Shown here: positions 1-8,759 of the stretch, piece after piece
Numbering within the stretch: position 1 is the stretch's first letter
How the letters are laid out: every line of letters starts with the position of its first letter
NCBI RefSeq assembly: GCF_004011805.1
Contig: NZ_RCHJ01000016.1
Location: 1 to 64,000, forward strand
Length of the DNA: 64,000 nt
Direction: 5' to 3'
Source of the DNA: Piscinibacter defluvii
GTDB taxonomy: Bacteria; Pseudomonadota; Gammaproteobacteria; Burkholderiales; Burkholderiaceae_C
The notes under the pieces: generated by a model
Database searches by the model: none
The model's input: the letters and a program-made list of their open reading frames with translations, nothing else
What the model was told of the DNA's origin: nothing
Made by a program: the position numbers and the translations under genes

Positions 1-36
1 CTGAAGGCGTTCTGAGGCCCCTGAGCCACAATGAAA

Positions 37-59
37 CCCGGCGTTTTCGAATCGCCGGG
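37..59. terminator. GC-rich hairpin before the first gene
   Basis: CCCGGCG and CGCCGGG form a perfect 7-bp stem with a 9-base loop that contains TTTT. It lies between a stop codon at 13-15, which may end an upstream gene outside the window, and the dehydrogenase start at 95. No U-run follows on either strand, so this is a weak terminator candidate or a leader structure. Confidence 0.3.
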
Positions 60-94
60 GCCAGCGCGAACACACAGCGTCGAACACAATTCCC

Positions 95-1132
95 ATGCGA
101 GCTGTCGTCTACAAGAGCCCCGGGCACGTCGAAGTCAGCGACGTCCCAGAACCGCATGTTGCGGAGGCGACTGATGCTATCGTGAAGGTCACGCACGCCG
201 GCATCTGTGGCACGGACTTGCATGTAGTGAAAGGCGACTTCGCGGGTATCACGCCGGGTGCGGTGGTTGGACACGAATTCGTTGGCGAGGTCGTGGAAGC
301 AGGTCGTGCAGTTCACCGAATTCGCTTGGGCGACAAGGTGATGTCTTCCGACTTCACTGCCTGCGGCCAGTGCCGCTGGTGCGATCGAGCCGAACACTGG
401 CAGTGCACTGAGCGTGCCTTCTTCGGCACCGGCACCGCATTTGGCCCCAGCATCTCCGGAGCGCAGGCGGAGTACGTCCGGGTGCCGTTTGCCGACCAGA
501 CGCTGGGCCATTTGCCGGAACAGTGTCCACCGGAAGCAGCCTTGCTAATGGGCGACAACCTCGCCACCGGCTGGGTCGCGATCGAGCGCGCCAGCACCCA
601 AGCGGGGGACTTCGTCGTAGTCATCGGCGGCGGCGCTGTTGGCCAGCTCGCCGCATTGTCGGCGCAGGTGGCCGGTGCGGGGGTTGTCGTGCTGGTCGAA
701 CCCAACGAAACGCGCAGGGCGTTCGCGAATGCCCAGGGATCCATCGCCGTGCACCCGGACGACGCCGCGGCGCTGGTGCGGAAACTGACGGATGGCGACG
801 GTGCCGAGGTCGTCGTTGAGGCGGTCGGCGGCAATGGCACACTCGACTTCGCGATGTCGCTGGCGCGCGCGCGCGGACGCGTCGTATCCGTGGGCGCGCA
901 CGTGGCAGAAAGCTGGGCCTTTCCGGTCGGCCGCGCGTTCAGGGACGAGCTGACACTCAGCTTCGCGATCGGCGACAGCATTCGCCTGCGTCGCAAGCTG
1001 CTGCGCTTGGTCACCAGCGGAGCCCTAGATCCGACCGTGGTGGTGGATGCCCGCGGCCGCCTGACTGATGCGCCTAGCCTTTACGACCTGCTCGCAAGGC
1101 AGCAGCGCATGAAAGCAGTGATGACCCCATGA
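95..1132 (+). CDS. Zinc-dependent medium-chain alcohol dehydrogenase
   Basis: This is an NAD(P)-dependent zinc alcohol/polyol dehydrogenase of the MDR superfamily, expected to be cytosolic. The catalytic zinc site shows in C38 of the motif GICGTD and in H60-E61 of GHEFVG. The structural zinc cysteines are C90, C93, C96 and C104 with the family's CX2CX2CX7C spacing. The Rossmann motif GGGAVG is at 178-183. The length of 345 residues is normal. Substrate cannot be read from sequence; threonine-dehydrogenase-like or secondary-alcohol enzymes are the closest types. The gene ends 34 bases before a co-directional PucR-type regulator gene, which may control it. The start is the first ATG in frame with the conserved N-terminus. 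Confidence 0.9.
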   Translation: MRAVVYKSPGHVEVSDVPEPHVAEATDAIVKVTHAGICGTDLHVVKGDFAGITPGAVVGHEFVGEVVEAGRAVHRIRLGDKVMSSDFTACGQCRWCDRAEHWQCTERAFFGTGTAFGPSISGAQAEYVRVPFADQTLGHLPEQCPPEAALLMGDNLATGWVAIERASTQAGDFVVVIGGGAVGQLAALSAQVAGAGVVVLVEPNETRRAFANAQGSIAVHPDDAAALVRKLTDGDGAEVVVEAVGGNGTLDFAMSLARARGRVVSVGAHVAESWAFPVGRAFRDELTLSFAIGDSIRLRRKLLRLVTSGALDPTVVVDARGRLTDAPSLYDLLARQQRMKAVMTP

Positions 1133-1166
1133 TCCGGCGCGCGCACGACGGCGCAGACTCGGGGGC

Positions 1167-3389
1167 ATGGGAAGTCGATTCACCTCCGAGCCAACGCTGA
1201 TGCCGGGCGCACTGACGGGCGTTCTCGAGCCGATTGCGACTGCAGCGGCCCGTGGGCAGTACGACCTCCTGCTCGCGGAGGCAGAACGGGCCGTTGCCGA
1301 ACTGGTCCCCGCCGCCCGCGCGCGCGTCATTCTTCGCACCGGCGGCGCCTGGTATGCGCCGTCAACGCTGGAACATGTTAACGAAACACCGGGTCTGGAT
1401 CTTCCCGGAGGACTCGAGACGTGCGAAGCACCGCTGCGGGTGGGGAAGGGCGTGTTTGTCCCGGTTGCCCCCGGCGCGCTCGCTCTGCTGATTGAGGGGG
1501 ATCCCGTCACGATCGAAGCCTCCGAGTCGCTCGGCGTGTTCTGCAAGTTCTTCGCGCTTGCGCTACAGACCTGCGAGCGCCAACGGATTGCGGTCCAGAA
1601 CCTCGACGAGGTGCAGGCGCTGCAGCGGGTCGCCACCCGCATGCTCAAGAGCCACGACCTGAGCGAGATCCTGCTGCTCATCACGCAGGAGGCCAAGCAA
1701 TTGCTGTCGGCGGACATCTGCGGCGTTCTGCTGCGGCAGGACGACAGGATCGTCATGCGCCGCTGCGTCGGTAACCGCTCCCCGGAAACGGCGAACCTGC
1801 AGATGGGGCCCGGGCAGGGGTTGGCGGGGCTCGTCCTGGCGCACCGCACACCAGCCTCGGTCGAGGACTATGTAACCAGCGAGTCGATCAGTCGCGATTT
1901 CTTCCATCTGGCCGAGGCCGAACTCGTTCGCTCGGCGCTGGCGGCCCCTCTGCTCGGACGCGACGACATCATCGGCGTGCTGGAAGTTTGGCGGCGGCGA
2001 CCTTCGACGTTCACACCCCAGGACACAACCAGGCTGACGGCACTGGCGAACCTGACATCCATCGCCATCGAGAATGCGGAGCTCTACGCTGGGCAACGCC
2101 GCATGGTCGAGGAGCTGGGGCGTGCGCACGAGGCGCTCAACCAGCGGTACGACGTCGTGCGCAGCGTGTCGAGCCTCACGCAGACACTGATGCTGCTGTT
2201 GCTCCAAGGGGCCGGATTGAACACCATCGTGTCGACGGCGGCGACGACGCTAAAGACGGACGTCGCCGTCATCGACCGGGACGGTACGCTGTTGTCATGG
2301 AGCGGCAGTGACCGCGCCCATGAACTGGTTGCTGGCGCGGCCGCTGCTGCCATCGCGCGAGGAGTCGCCACCGCAGGGTTGTCGGTGACTCAGGACGGCA
2401 TGTCCTGGCGAGCCCAACCGATCTTCGTCGAGGGCGAGGCGGTGGCCTGGATCCTCGGAACGCTCGATGACGGGCAGCGCTTGGAGCTCATTGAGCTGAC
2501 ACTCTCGCAAGTTGCGGTCATCGCTGCCTTGCAGCGGCTGGAACAGCGATCGGCAAGCCGAGCCCGATCGGAATCGATTGATGCGACGGTGTGGGATTTG
2601 TTGCGCGCGGACGAAACCGCACGTGCAGCGGCCATCGACCGCTCGGCAGATCTCAAGCTGGATCTGGAAGGCCCGATGCGACTCTATCTCTGCGAACTCG
2701 GCGCCGCGGTGCCGGGATCTGCGGAGAGTTCGGGCTCCATCCTTCGCCAGAAGATCACACGTTCCGTTCAGGCCATACGTGGCGAGAAGGTGCGCGCCAT
2801 TGCATTGCAGGGCCTGTCGATCGCCGTGTTGTGTTCCGACCAAGCGCTCGGCGATGCCGAACGCTTTGCTAAGGGTCTCGCAGGAGCCATCAGCGATGGT
2901 CTCAGCGGACGCCATGTTGTGGTGGGTGGGAGTAGCCGCTGCCACGTTCCCCGTGCGCTCGCAATCGCATACCGGGAGGCGCAGATCGCGCTGGACGTCT
3001 CGCGACAGATGGGCAAGACCGCCTCGGTCGTGTACGACCGTGCAGGCGTAGTCGGCATGTTGCTGAGTCTGCGCCATGATGTCGGCATGCGGAGATTCCT
3101 GGAACTGAACCTTGGTGGGTTGCTGAACGAGGAACCGAAGCAGCGCGACCTTTTCTTGCAGACGCTGCGCGTCTACTTCGACGTGAACTGTTCACACGAA
3201 GCAGCGTCGCAGAAGCTTGGTGTGCACAGGAAGACCGTCGCACACCGGCTTGGTCGAATCTCTGATTTAACGGGCCTGGATCTCAGTACGCACGACGACC
3301 GGTTGGTCGCGGACCTTTCGCTTTACGTCTTCCAGCTGCTGAACAACGGTACAGCATCCGGCGATGCAGAGGATCGGCGCGGCAGGTAG
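1167..3389 (+). CDS. GAF-domain PucR/CdaR-type transcriptional regulator
   Basis: A 740-residue sensor-regulator. A GAF domain spans roughly residues 165-315 (LLSADICGVLL to LTALANLTSIAIENAELY). A CdaR-like degenerate GGDEF domain follows at about 490-640. A C-terminal PucR-type helix-turn-helix is at about 672-705 (AASQKLGVHRKTVAHRLGRI). Regulators of this build sense small molecules such as purine or aromatic catabolites and usually activate neighbouring catabolic genes. The position just behind the alcohol dehydrogenase suggests local control, which is an inference. The N-terminal 160 residues have no motif I recognise. The ATG at 1167 has only a weak G-rich ribosome site. Confidence 0.85.
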   Translation: MGSRFTSEPTLMPGALTGVLEPIATAAARGQYDLLLAEAERAVAELVPAARARVILRTGGAWYAPSTLEHVNETPGLDLPGGLETCEAPLRVGKGVFVPVAPGALALLIEGDPVTIEASESLGVFCKFFALALQTCERQRIAVQNLDEVQALQRVATRMLKSHDLSEILLLITQEAKQLLSADICGVLLRQDDRIVMRRCVGNRSPETANLQMGPGQGLAGLVLAHRTPASVEDYVTSESISRDFFHLAEAELVRSALAAPLLGRDDIIGVLEVWRRRPSTFTPQDTTRLTALANLTSIAIENAELYAGQRRMVEELGRAHEALNQRYDVVRSVSSLTQTLMLLLLQGAGLNTIVSTAATTLKTDVAVIDRDGTLLSWSGSDRAHELVAGAAAAAIARGVATAGLSVTQDGMSWRAQPIFVEGEAVAWILGTLDDGQRLELIELTLSQVAVIAALQRLEQRSASRARSESIDATVWDLLRADETARAAAIDRSADLKLDLEGPMRLYLCELGAAVPGSAESSGSILRQKITRSVQAIRGEKVRAIALQGLSIAVLCSDQALGDAERFAKGLAGAISDGLSGRHVVVGGSSRCHVPRALAIAYREAQIALDVSRQMGKTASVVYDRAGVVGMLLSLRHDVGMRRFLELNLGGLLNEEPKQRDLFLQTLRVYFDVNCSHEAASQKLGVHRKTVAHRLGRISDLTGLDLSTHDDRLVADLSLYVFQLLNNGTASGDAEDRRGR

Positions 3390-3520
3390 TTGGTAAGCAA
3401 CTGGATGGACGCCCAACCACCCGTTGAAGGCAGCAGCGTGCCAGAGCAGCATTCGACGAAAGGAGTTCCGAACGGGGGCAATGAGTTAACATAATTAACC
3501 ACGTCACACAGAGGCAGCAC

Positions 3521-3544
3521 AAAAACTCTCACCACTGGTGAGAG
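3521..3544 (-). terminator. Rho-independent terminator of the leftward island operon
   Basis: Read on the minus strand, CTCTCACC-AGT-GGTGAGAG forms a perfect 8-bp stem followed directly by TTTTT. It lies 135 bases downstream of the last leftward gene (stop at 3679), so it should end that transcript. The rest of 3390-3678 holds no gene. It includes a conspicuously AT-rich patch at 3484-3500 (see findings), probably close to the left edge of the island. Confidence 0.75.
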
Positions 3545-3678
3545 CGTTCTTGGGCAGATCACAGGCGGGTTGTTGTTTGATCGCGGGCCCATTCTCTGAC
3601 TGATCGAGCAAAGAGTCGGCGCCGGCCTCGTCCCGGCAGGGAGGAGCGCACGGCGCCGTGATTTGAAGTCTATATGCC

Positions 3679-3990
3679 TCAGCCGACCATCAGCGTGACC
3701 GGCGTCCCGTCGGCGGCGTGGCGGACGATGCGGTTGCCCGCGAGCCGCAGGCCGTCGCTCTCGACTTCGCCGAGCATCGTGCTGGGCAGTTGAAGCCCGA
3801 GTTCGGCGACTTTGCCACGCAAGGTCGCGATGGCGGTCCAGTCCCGCTGGGGCTCCTGAAAGCTGGCGTAGAGCACCGTGTTCCGCTTGCCGTTGACCTG
3901 GAGGAAATAGTCCCCCAGGCGGCGATCGAAGCCGGCCACGACCTCGACCGTACGTCCGTTCAGCTGTGCCGTCGCGAGGTGCTGGCTCAC
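3679..3990 (-). CDS. Hypothetical island protein, 103 aa
   Basis: A small soluble protein with no catalytic motif I recognise and a mostly beta pattern (VEVVAGFDRRLGDYFLQV). The GTG start at 3988-3990 overlaps the stop of the upstream gene in a GTGA arrangement, a sign of translational coupling and of a real gene. It looks like the small proteins that accompany DUF5983 genes in integrative elements. It is the last gene before the terminator at 3521-3544. Confidence 0.65.
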   Translation of the reverse strand: MSQHLATAQLNGRTVEVVAGFDRRLGDYFLQVNGKRNTVLYASFQEPQRDWTAIATLRGKVAELGLQLPSTMLGEVESDGLRLAGNRIVRHAADGTPVTLMVG

Positions 3991-4295
3991 GGCCCCGGCT
4001 CCACTGCGTCGAAGACCGGAAGGCCATCGATGACGGCGGCCTCGCGGTCAAACATCAGCCAGGCTACGCCGGCGGATTCGGCCACCTCGAACAGCATGGC
4101 CAGATCGGGCTCCGACGGCACGCGGTACTTCGGTGCCCCGACATAGACGAACCCGCCGCAGTCGGTCGGGTAGGCGTTCACGGACAGGTCGTCATCGGCG
4201 AGCTTGTTGCGCGTCGCCGAACTCAGATGCTTCAGGGACAGGCTGGCCAGCATCTCGGCCTGCTGTCGCAGGCCGGTGGCGGGCAGGGTATGCAT
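3987..4295 (-). CDS. DUF5983-like island protein, 102 aa
   Basis: The C-terminus (VAWLMFDREA and IDGLPVFDAVEP) resembles DUF5983 proteins, small proteins of unknown function found in integrative conjugative elements and plasmids. I chose the ATG at 4295 over a longer frame because a strong GAGGAGGAAG ribosome site lies just upstream. Its stop overlaps the start of the next leftward gene by four bases, so both are in one operon. The DUF assignment is from memory and should be treated as a resemblance. Confidence 0.7.
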   Translation of the reverse strand: MHTLPATGLRQQAEMLASLSLKHLSSATRNKLADDDLSVNAYPTDCGGFVYVGAPKYRVPSEPDLAMLFEVAESAGVAWLMFDREAAVIDGLPVFDAVEPGP

Positions 4296-4509
4296 CGTGG
4301 CTTCCTCCTCGGGATGAACTGGGAGATGCGGGGGATTCAGCCGCTGGCTTTCTGGTCGAGAGCGCACGGGGCGTGCGCTTCGATCGTCCGGCGCGGGCGA
4401 ACGTCATGCCGCAGTCGCGGCAGCGGAACCAATGCAGGTGACCGAGCGCGCCCAGGGGCACGCCGTGGCCGGCACAGCAGGGGCAGGTCGGGGGTCTTCT
4501 CTCCGACAT
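4192..4509 (-). CDS. Possible zinc-ribbon protein overlapping its neighbour
   Basis: The first half carries two CXXC knuckles, CPCC at residues 9-12 and CRDC near residue 30, as in a zinc ribbon. The second half is low in conserved features and overlaps the DUF5983-like gene by about 100 bases in another frame. An AAGG lies upstream of the ATG at 4507-4509. Either the zinc ribbon is real with a run-on tail, or a frameshift has removed its true end. Confidence 0.4.
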   Translation of the reverse strand: MSERRPPTCPCCAGHGVPLGALGHLHWFRCRDCGMTFARAGRSKRTPRALSTRKPAAESPASPSSSRGGSHDAYPARHRPATAGRDAGQPVPEASEFGDAQQARR

Positions 4510-4608
4510 GGGCATCCTTGGTTGGGGTGGGATCGGCGAGAAGGGCACTGCCGAGGCGGTGCCCTTCTCGCGGCTGGGTCATGCAGGGCGTGACTGCCGC
4601 ACATGGCG

Positions 4609-5241
4609 TCAGAGCAGTCCGCGCTCCACGAAGCTGACGCACTGGTCGCCGGCGACGACGAAGTGGTCGATCAGTCGGATGTCCACCAGCGCCAGCGCCG
4701 ACTTCAGCGTCTGCGTCAGGAACTCGTCCGCGCGGCTCGGCTCGGCCTGGCCGCTCGGGTGGTTGTGGGCCACCGCGATCGCGGCGGCGTTGCGGGCCAG
4801 GGCGCTCTTGACCAGTTCCCGCGGGTACACCGAGGTCTGGGTGAGCGTGCCGCGGAACACCTCCTCGTGGGCGATCAGCCGGTGGTTGGCATCCAGGTAC
4901 AGCGCGAGGAAGACCTCGTGCTGCAGGCCTGCGCAGCGCAGGCGCAGCCAGTCCCGAAGGACCTGGGGCGACGACATCACCGGCCCCTGCGCCATCCGGT
5001 CACGCAGCTCGCGCATCAGCAACTCGCGGGCGACACCGAGTCGGCGCGTCAGGAGCTGCTGCGTGGCCGGGTCCTCGTGGGGCGTCTCCCGGTCGCTGAC
5101 GCGCAGCGCGGCCGGCGTCGGGCCTGGCAATGGGTGGGCCTGCAGGCCCAGCATCTCTGCCACCAGGGCCTCCCGAGACGCATGGGCGGCATCGGGCAGG
5201 TCCGGCAGATCTTGAAGGCCCTGGAAAGGGTGGAAGTTCAT
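4609..5241 (-). CDS. radC: RadC-family JAB-domain protein
   Basis: A 210-residue member of the RadC/JAB (JAMM-like) family, with the metal-binding motif HNHPSG at 159-164 and the following D172 in the EPSRAD segment. RadC proteins were once linked to DNA repair; the true role is unsettled, but genes of this type are very common on plasmids and integrative elements. The N-terminal 85 residues lack a clear helix-hairpin-helix, so this is the mobile-element form rather than the chromosomal one. The ATG at 5241 follows a GAGAGGAGAA ribosome site. It is the first gene of the leftward unit downstream of the 25-bp element at 5370. Confidence 0.9.
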   Translation of the reverse strand: MNFHPFQGLQDLPDLPDAAHASREALVAEMLGLQAHPLPGPTPAALRVSDRETPHEDPATQQLLTRRLGVARELLMRELRDRMAQGPVMSSPQVLRDWLRLRCAGLQHEVFLALYLDANHRLIAHEEVFRGTLTQTSVYPRELVKSALARNAAAIAVAHNHPSGQAEPSRADEFLTQTLKSALALVDIRLIDHFVVAGDQCVSFVERGLL

Positions 5242-5369
5242 GGCGTTCTCCTCTCGTGGCGAAAAGGAAGACGGGAACGCCGTTCCCGGTGGGGACTGGT
5301 GTCCCCGCAAGGGAAGGATGTGCAGACACACGACGGAGCGTGGCCGGCACGGTGGCTCAGATGATCATC

Positions 5370-5394
5370 CGAGGCAGGTAACGACTGCGACGCC
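5370..5394. repeat. 25-bp island repeat, copy 1
   Basis: First of three identical copies, with core GCAGGTAACGACTGCGAC. Inside it GCAG and CTGC form an inverted repeat with a 7-base spacer. It lies between leftward radC (start 5241) and the rightward gene at 5792, directly after the palindrome GATGATCATC (5360-5369). The gene-free stretch 5242-5791 holds this copy, a CACTCC/GGAGTG hairpin just downstream and the inverted repeat at 5662-5703. It looks like a regulatory site shared by the island. Confidence 0.85.
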
Positions 5395-5661
5395 GCTGCC
5401 GCCGGTTCGGTCGGCAGCGGAAACACTCCTCTCGGGAGTGGGTGTGAGCCCATCAAGTCTGCGCCATCGGCGCCGGGGATTCAACCGGGGTGGTGCCAGT
5501 GACAGAGCCTTTGCCGCGCTTGCCCGCGTAAAGGGCGCCAGGGTCCGTGCCTTGGTCGGGCATCGGTACGCGGGGAGGTGGCACGGTTCGCGTGACCGCA
5601 CTGCGCGTGGCCGCGCCGTTGTGGCTGGGCCACGGCCTGCGCGGATGTCTTGGCGGGCAGA

Positions 5662-5703
5662 CTGCAAAAGTGACACCGCAGAGGCACTACGCTGTCACTG
5701 CAG
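5662..5703. promoter_or_regulatory. Inverted repeat upstream of the 5792 gene
   Basis: CTGCA-AA-AGTGACA is mirrored by TGTCACT-GCAG with an 18-base gap. The repeat lies about 90 bases before the start at 5792, where an operator would be expected. It stands between the 25-bp element and the rightward gene, as the 14-bp inverted repeat at 8760 does for the second copy. Confidence 0.4.
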
Positions 5704-5791
5704 AAATTTCTTCGTCGCGGGCCGCAGTGGATGTGCACAGACCTGCGCAGGCACGCGAAGATGCGCGGCTTCCCGACAAGGCCGACCCGAC

Positions 5792-6004
5792 ATGCTGCGC
5801 ACCGGAAACCAGCTTCGACTGACCCGACCCGAACGGGCGCGGCTGGCCCGCATCACAGCCATCGAGCCGGGGTCCATCCGCAGCGTCGCGGACCTGCAGG
5901 CCTACGTCCGCCGGTGCAAGGCCCATTACTGGGGCCACTCCGATGACACCCGCTTCCTGCACTGGCTGATCGAGCGTGAGGTGCAGTCCCTGACTGGACG
6001 CTGA
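5792..6004 (+). CDS. Hypothetical island protein, 70 aa
   Basis: A small basic protein without recognised domains; a helix-rich centre (SVADLQAYVRRCKAHYWG) ends in an aromatic patch. I took the ATG at 5792 because the reading frame upstream has no protein-like character. It is the only rightward gene of the control region that also serves radC. The function is unknown. Confidence 0.5.
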   Translation: MLRTGNQLRLTRPERARLARITAIEPGSIRSVADLQAYVRRCKAHYWGHSDDTRFLHWLIEREVQSLTGR

Positions 6005-6136
6005 GCGCCCGTCGCCCCGTTCGCAGCCTTGGAAACAGGAACGCCCCCGGTGCTGGGCCGGGGGCGTGCTGGGTGACGGCCTGGAGTGGATCTGGATCGC
6101 GCCGTCTGAAGGGCCTCGAACGTTCGACAGGGTGGT

Positions 6137-6808
6137 TCAGCGGAACACGCGCGGCTCGACGCTTGCCCCGCGCATGAACGCGAGGTATGCACCGGCCTTG
6201 CCGATGTCGTCGAAGGTCGCCACGGGCTGCTCGTGCAGCACGACGGCCCAGGGACGGACATCGTCATCACTGGCGCGGATGCGCAGTTCCGGTGGCTGCC
6301 AGCGCGGGTGGCGGTACAGGGGCAGGCCGGTGTCCCAGTCCATCAGTGCCAGCACATGCGCACAGAGGATGGCCGTGCCGGCCGCCTCGCCCGGCTCGAC
6401 GAGCAGGGGCACCTTCAGCAGGCCGGTCGAGCGGCCGACCGTGCCGACCACGTCGAACTCGTCGAGCCAGCTCGCGCCGGTGCTGGTGTCGCCGAGCACC
6501 AGCCGCACCTTGCGGCCTTCCCGGCGGCAGGTCTCCAGCACCCTCGCCAGGCGAGGGTCCGTGCCGGGATCGAAGTAGGTGCTGTGGCCCTGGGCGGACT
6601 CGCCCCAGGCACGCACGGCAGCGAGGTACTTCTCGTAGCCGGTGAGGCTGCCCGCGTCATCGGCGGTCGGCATCAGGTCGGGACGATCGAGCCGCTTCGC
6701 GATCTGCTGGGCATGATCGCGGGCGTTGTCGAAGCCGAAGCAGGTCACGCCACATTCGGTGGCGATCACATACAGGCGTTGCTCGGGATTCAGGGTGATG
6801 TCTCGCAT
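6137..6808 (-). CDS. Hypothetical island protein, 223 aa
   Basis: A soluble protein of mixed alpha/beta pattern with no motif I can assign. The N-terminus (LNPEQRLYVIATECGVTCFGFDNA) and the mid-part suggest a compact folded protein, not a shadow frame. The ATG at 6808 is preceded by GAGAG. It is leftward, 173 bases downstream of the next leftward gene. A GC-rich hairpin (CGCCCCCGG/CCGGGGGCG) lies at about 6040-6070 after its end and may terminate it. Confidence 0.65.
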   Translation of the reverse strand: MRDITLNPEQRLYVIATECGVTCFGFDNARDHAQQIAKRLDRPDLMPTADDAGSLTGYEKYLAAVRAWGESAQGHSTYFDPGTDPRLARVLETCRREGRKVRLVLGDTSTGASWLDEFDVVGTVGRSTGLLKVPLLVEPGEAAGTAILCAHVLALMDWDTGLPLYRHPRWQPPELRIRASDDDVRPWAVVLHEQPVATFDDIGKAGAYLAFMRGASVEPRVFR

Positions 6809-6980
6809 GGTGAACTCTCGAAGTTGGGAGGGCGGACACCGGCCCTGGCGGGACAGGCCCGCGGGCGGTTGGATGGGGTGCCGGTCAACACAGGCCGCTG
6901 GACGTCAGTCCTTGGACGAGGCACGTCAGCGACTGAACCCGGTGCAGCCGATGGGGCTGCGCCGGGGCTCGGTCTTCGGA

Positions 6981-7613
6981 TCAGCGCCGGCTGATCTGCA
7001 CGGCGGGTGCGAGGCCGTCGACGGGAGGTTCCGGGGCACGCTCGGAGCCGCCTTCGGAGCCATTGACCGGCGACGCCGGGGACATGCCGGCCTGGTGCTG
7101 GAAGCGGGCGTGCGCGTCGGCGAACTCGGCATCGCCCAGCAGCTGACGAACCTGCGCGGCGGCCGGTTCGGTCCTGCCGTCGGCGTCACGGCCCGAGGCG
7201 GGGCGCGCGCCCCGCTTCGATGTCGCTGGCGAGGCTGGCGGTGTGGCGGCAATGGCCTCGTCGAGGACGTCCGCAGTGCGGTGGTACGCCTTCTGCGTGA
7301 CGCCGCCCACGAAGGCTGCGGGTCGCTGCAGCGTCCACTGGACCAGCAGGCGCAGCCACTGCCCGATGCGCTTGTCGCGGGCCTGGCGCGCCTTGTGGAC
7401 GCGCAGCGACTGCTTGCAGGAGAGGTACAGCGCCAGGTGGCGACGCTTCATCTCGGCGTCGCCGTCGAGCTGCGCCATCACCTCGGCGGCGAGGGCGACG
7501 TCACGGCCGACGCGTCTGTAGAAGCCGACCCAGGCGCGCTGCTCCTCGATGTCGATGGTGCTGCGCCGTGGTGACGGGCTCTGGATGGATCTGTCTGGGA
7601 AAGCATGACTCAT
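6981..7613 (-). CDS. Hypothetical island protein, 210 aa
   Basis: The central part (about residues 20-100) is helical and basic (EMKRRHLALYLSCKQSLRVHK), and the C-terminal third is proline/alanine-rich and probably unstructured. No known domain is seen. I chose the ATG at 7613, after a TGGAGAA ribosome site; the open frame runs further upstream but loses protein character. The ribosome sites of this gene, radC and the 8258 frame are alike, which fits a single island transcription style. Confidence 0.6.
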   Translation of the reverse strand: MSHAFPDRSIQSPSPRRSTIDIEEQRAWVGFYRRVGRDVALAAEVMAQLDGDAEMKRRHLALYLSCKQSLRVHKARQARDKRIGQWLRLLVQWTLQRPAAFVGGVTQKAYHRTADVLDEAIAATPPASPATSKRGARPASGRDADGRTEPAAAQVRQLLGDAEFADAHARFQHQAGMSPASPVNGSEGGSERAPEPPVDGLAPAVQISRR

Positions 7614-7839
7614 GGGGTTCTCCAAGAAGGCGAGGGAACCCCGGCCCCGACGGGAGACGGTGACTCCCGGAGGTTGGATGGCGAGGACGGCTGAAAGCCG
7701 GAGCAAACGGGGTGTCGGGTGATGGCGTCCCGATGCCATCGCTGGCGGTCGGTTCACCATCCCCGAGACCCGAGGACTCGATCGGCACGAATTCGAGCCG
7801 ACGGCAGTGCCGCGACGGACGACTCGATGCCCGCGACCA

Positions 7840-8052
7840 TCAGGTCGTGAGCACGCGAGCGGCGCCTTGGCGCAGGCCCTCGGCAATGCCGATCCAGCGG
7901 TCGGCGATCCGGTCCAGATAGACCAGGTCGTCGGCCGCGATCTCGCCCGAGGCGCGGAGCCGGGCGATGACTTCCTTGACCAGGAGGGGATCCTCCCGGG
8001 CCAGCACGATGGCTGTCGAGGCGATGCGCCTGCGGTAGGTGTCGACCGTCAT
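7840..8052 (-). CDS. Small hypothetical protein, 70 aa
   Basis: A short helical protein (EDPLLVKEVIARLRASGEIAADDL) with good amino-acid composition. Its ATG at 8052 lies two bases after the stop of the frame at 8055-8258 (TGA-CC-ATG), so it may be translated by coupling. The same frame stays open upstream to 8346, so a longer protein or a frameshifted fusion with the 8258 frame is possible. The function is unknown. Confidence 0.45.
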   Translation of the reverse strand: MTVDTYRRRIASTAIVLAREDPLLVKEVIARLRASGEIAADDLVYLDRIADRWIGIAEGLRQGAARVLTT

Positions 8053-8054
8053 GG

Positions 8055-8258
8055 TCAGCACACCGTCGAGCAGGGCGCTGACGCCAGCGGGGCCGGGGCC
8101 TCGCACACCATGCGGATGGACGCAGGGGGCGTGCAGGTCCGGGCCCGGAGCAGCGCCGGAAGGGCGACAGGCCGCCGGGTGGGCACACGGGCAAGCCCGG
8201 TACCACCCAGCAGTGCACACACCGGCGCGACAGTGCGGTTCCACGGAACGGGACTCAT
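8055..8258 (-). CDS. Possible 67-aa leader or exported peptide
   Basis: It starts at an ATG with a very good GAAGGAGAAC ribosome site, the strongest signal in this stretch. The peptide opens with a short basic, then hydrophobic segment (NRTVAPVCALLGG), contains six cysteines and ends two bases before the next start. It could be a secreted peptide, a coupling leader, or the 5' part of a gene whose frame has shifted. I cannot decide between these. Confidence 0.35.
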   Translation of the reverse strand: MSPVPWNRTVAPVCALLGGTGLARVPTRRPVALPALLRARTCTPPASIRMVCEAPAPLASAPCSTVC

Positions 8259-8357
8259 GGGGGTTCTCCTTCAGGGGTGAAGGGGAACGCCCATCCCTGG
8301 CGGGGAACTGGGGTTCCCCGTCTGGGATGCCGTGCCGGGAAGGCAAGGCGCTTCGTC

Positions 8358-8375
8358 GCGTACAAGTGCGTACGC
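8358..8375. promoter_or_regulatory. Inverted repeat GCGTAC-N6-GTACGC
   Basis: A 6-bp dyad about 100 bases upstream of the leftward start at 8258, in operator position. The gene-free stretch 8259-8929 holds this dyad, a second one at 8577-8596 (CCGGCAC/GTGCCGG), the 25-bp repeat copy 2, and the 14-bp inverted repeat at 8760-8801. Confidence 0.35.
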
Positions 8376-8604
8376 GAGCTGCAGAGGTCCGCGTCCGAGA
8401 GGACGCGGCCAGGGCAGATGCGTGCGTCAGGCCAGGCTTCTGATCGAGATCAGGCCAGGCTGGTGAGCGCAGGGCGCGTCACGACGCGAAGGTCGTGGTC
8501 GGCGCATGCGAGGAGGGGCCAAGACGCAGGGTCATGGCCGGTTCCGGGTTTCGGATCCGAATGGATCGGAATCGGCCCGGCACACGGAGGTGCCGGACGG
8601 GACA

Positions 8605-8629
8605 CGAGGCAGGTAACGACTGCGACGCC
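8605..8629. repeat. 25-bp island repeat, copy 2
   Basis: Identical to the copies at 5370 and 18235 and in the same orientation; it shares two further bases (CA) upstream with copy 3. It lies in the divergent region between the leftward genes from 8258 and the rightward genes from 8930. A perfect 7-bp hairpin, CCGGCAC-ACGGAG-GTGCCGG (8577-8596), sits nine bases upstream. Confidence 0.85.
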
Positions 8630-8759
8630 AGCTGGGCTGGACTTCAGGGCGACCGGAGCCACCGATGAAGGCTGAGCAGACGCGATGTCCGCAGGAAGCC
8701 GGGCCAGTATGGGACGCGGGAACTTGGCCGGCAACAGACCCGAGGTCTCCTCGCGACAA

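Noticed and set aside
1-15. Last codons (LKAF-stop) of a possible upstream gene
   Set aside because: Only five codons are visible; nothing supports a product.
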